DNA of 64,000 nucleotides, taken from NCBI GenBank assembly GCA_951640165.1, contig OX621253.1, positions 15,208,001 to 15,272,000 of the forward strand. The letters are read 5' to 3'. The notes under the pieces are model-generated. The model was given only the letters and a program-made list of their open reading frames with translations. It made no database searches and was not told the DNA's origin. Below are positions 63,471 through 64,000 of the stretch, piece after piece (the stretch's first letter is position 1; the number at the start of each line of letters is the position of its first letter). The stretch comes from Pseudoips prasinana. Its lineage: Eukaryota > Arthropoda > Insecta > Lepidoptera > Nolidae. Both the position numbers and the translations under genes were made by a program.

Positions 63471-64000
63471 CTTGCGGCCCCTGTAGCATTTCGAGTGTCC
63501 GTGGGTGATACAATAAAAAAAAATTACAAGTCAGTATTTACTTTTTAGCTCCCACAGAATTTAATCCCAAAATCCCAGTTATAAATTTAATCGTTCGGTG
63601 GGTTTCGAATGGGCACCCCCTACCGATCCGGGGTAGACGGTTAGCGTTAAGCAACGGGGTAGGATTAGGATTCCCTTCCTAACACTCTTTCGGCTTTGTT
63701 TTCTCGAAACATGGCCGAAAAATTTATTTATTTAAGGATGGTCAAGCATTAAAGTTTTACATTATTAAAGTTAATTACAATAAATTAATTTAAAACTTGC
63801 ACTAATTACAAGAAAAAGCCATAAACAATAAACATCGAAACGAGACAAAAAGTAACATTAAAAGCAGAACACGGACAAATATTAAACTACAGAACATACA
63901 CAATTAATAACATTAATAGCTATATTATATAAAAAATAACATACAAAAAAATAATAGTGGAATAATATGTGCATGTGGAAGATCATATTATATTGAGACT
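63471..64000. other. AT-rich end stretch with possible retroelement tail
   Basis: 63590-63665 is GC-richer (GGTGGGTTTCGAATGGGCAC, CCGATCCGGGGTAGACGG) and could be a SINE-like piece. 63720 onward (AATTTATTTATTTAAGGATG) looks like a minus-strand LINE 3' UTR. Neither is confirmed by another copy. Confidence 0.35.

Overview
This window looks like repeat-dense, AT-rich nuclear DNA from an insect, most likely a moth or butterfly (Lepidoptera). That is an inference from the repeats. It rests on many short Helitrons with a CTAG end and a GCGG...CCGC hairpin, several tRNA-derived SINE families, RTE and Jockey-type LINE fragments with (ATG)n or A-rich tails, and mariner and Tc1 transposons. I found no convincing host gene, no functional tRNA or rRNA gene, no CRISPR array and no prokaryote-like operon. 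Nearly all recognisable coding sequence belongs to mobile elements.

Layout. 0.3-2.2 kb holds SINEs, a TIR element and an RTE tail. 2.5-6.2 kb is a LINE on the minus strand whose endonuclease-RT ORF is broken by a single stop codon. 6.6-18 kb is a graveyard of truncated LINEs, MITEs, SINEs and Helitrons. 18.2-20.9 kb has Helitrons, including a three-level nest: a mariner sits inside one Helitron, and another Helitron sits inside the mariner. 22.2-25.3 kb is a LINE with an uninterrupted 966-residue endonuclease-RT ORF. 25.3-36.1 kb has more Helitrons, MITEs, SINEs and RTE tails. 36.1-40.6 kb is a young non-autonomous LTR retrotransposon with essentially identical LTRs; a GC-rich LINE ORF1 fragment is inserted in its 5' LTR. 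40.6-61.8 kb is again decayed repeats, including a LINE C-terminal relic at 46.5-47.5 kb, an RTE reverse-transcriptase relic at 50.4-51.4 kb, and a 1.26-kb Helitron with internal repeats inserted in a Jockey-type relic at 58.6-60.4 kb. 61.9-63.5 kb is an apparently complete Tc1-like transposon.

The elements do not form a pathway but depend on each other. Short Helitrons, MITEs, SINEs and the LTR element lack enzymes and would need proteins supplied elsewhere. The two candidates here for intact enzymes are the Tc1 transposase and the 966-residue LINE protein. A recurring oddity is a set of perfect or near-perfect short inverted repeats with tiny loops, several at the broken ends of truncated elements. 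They could be scars of snap-back or template-switch synthesis, or assembly artefacts. I saw no evidence of a new multi-gene biological system. The most notable items are the nested elements, the young LTR element, the intact Tc1 and LINE, the palindromic MITE family and the hairpin scars.
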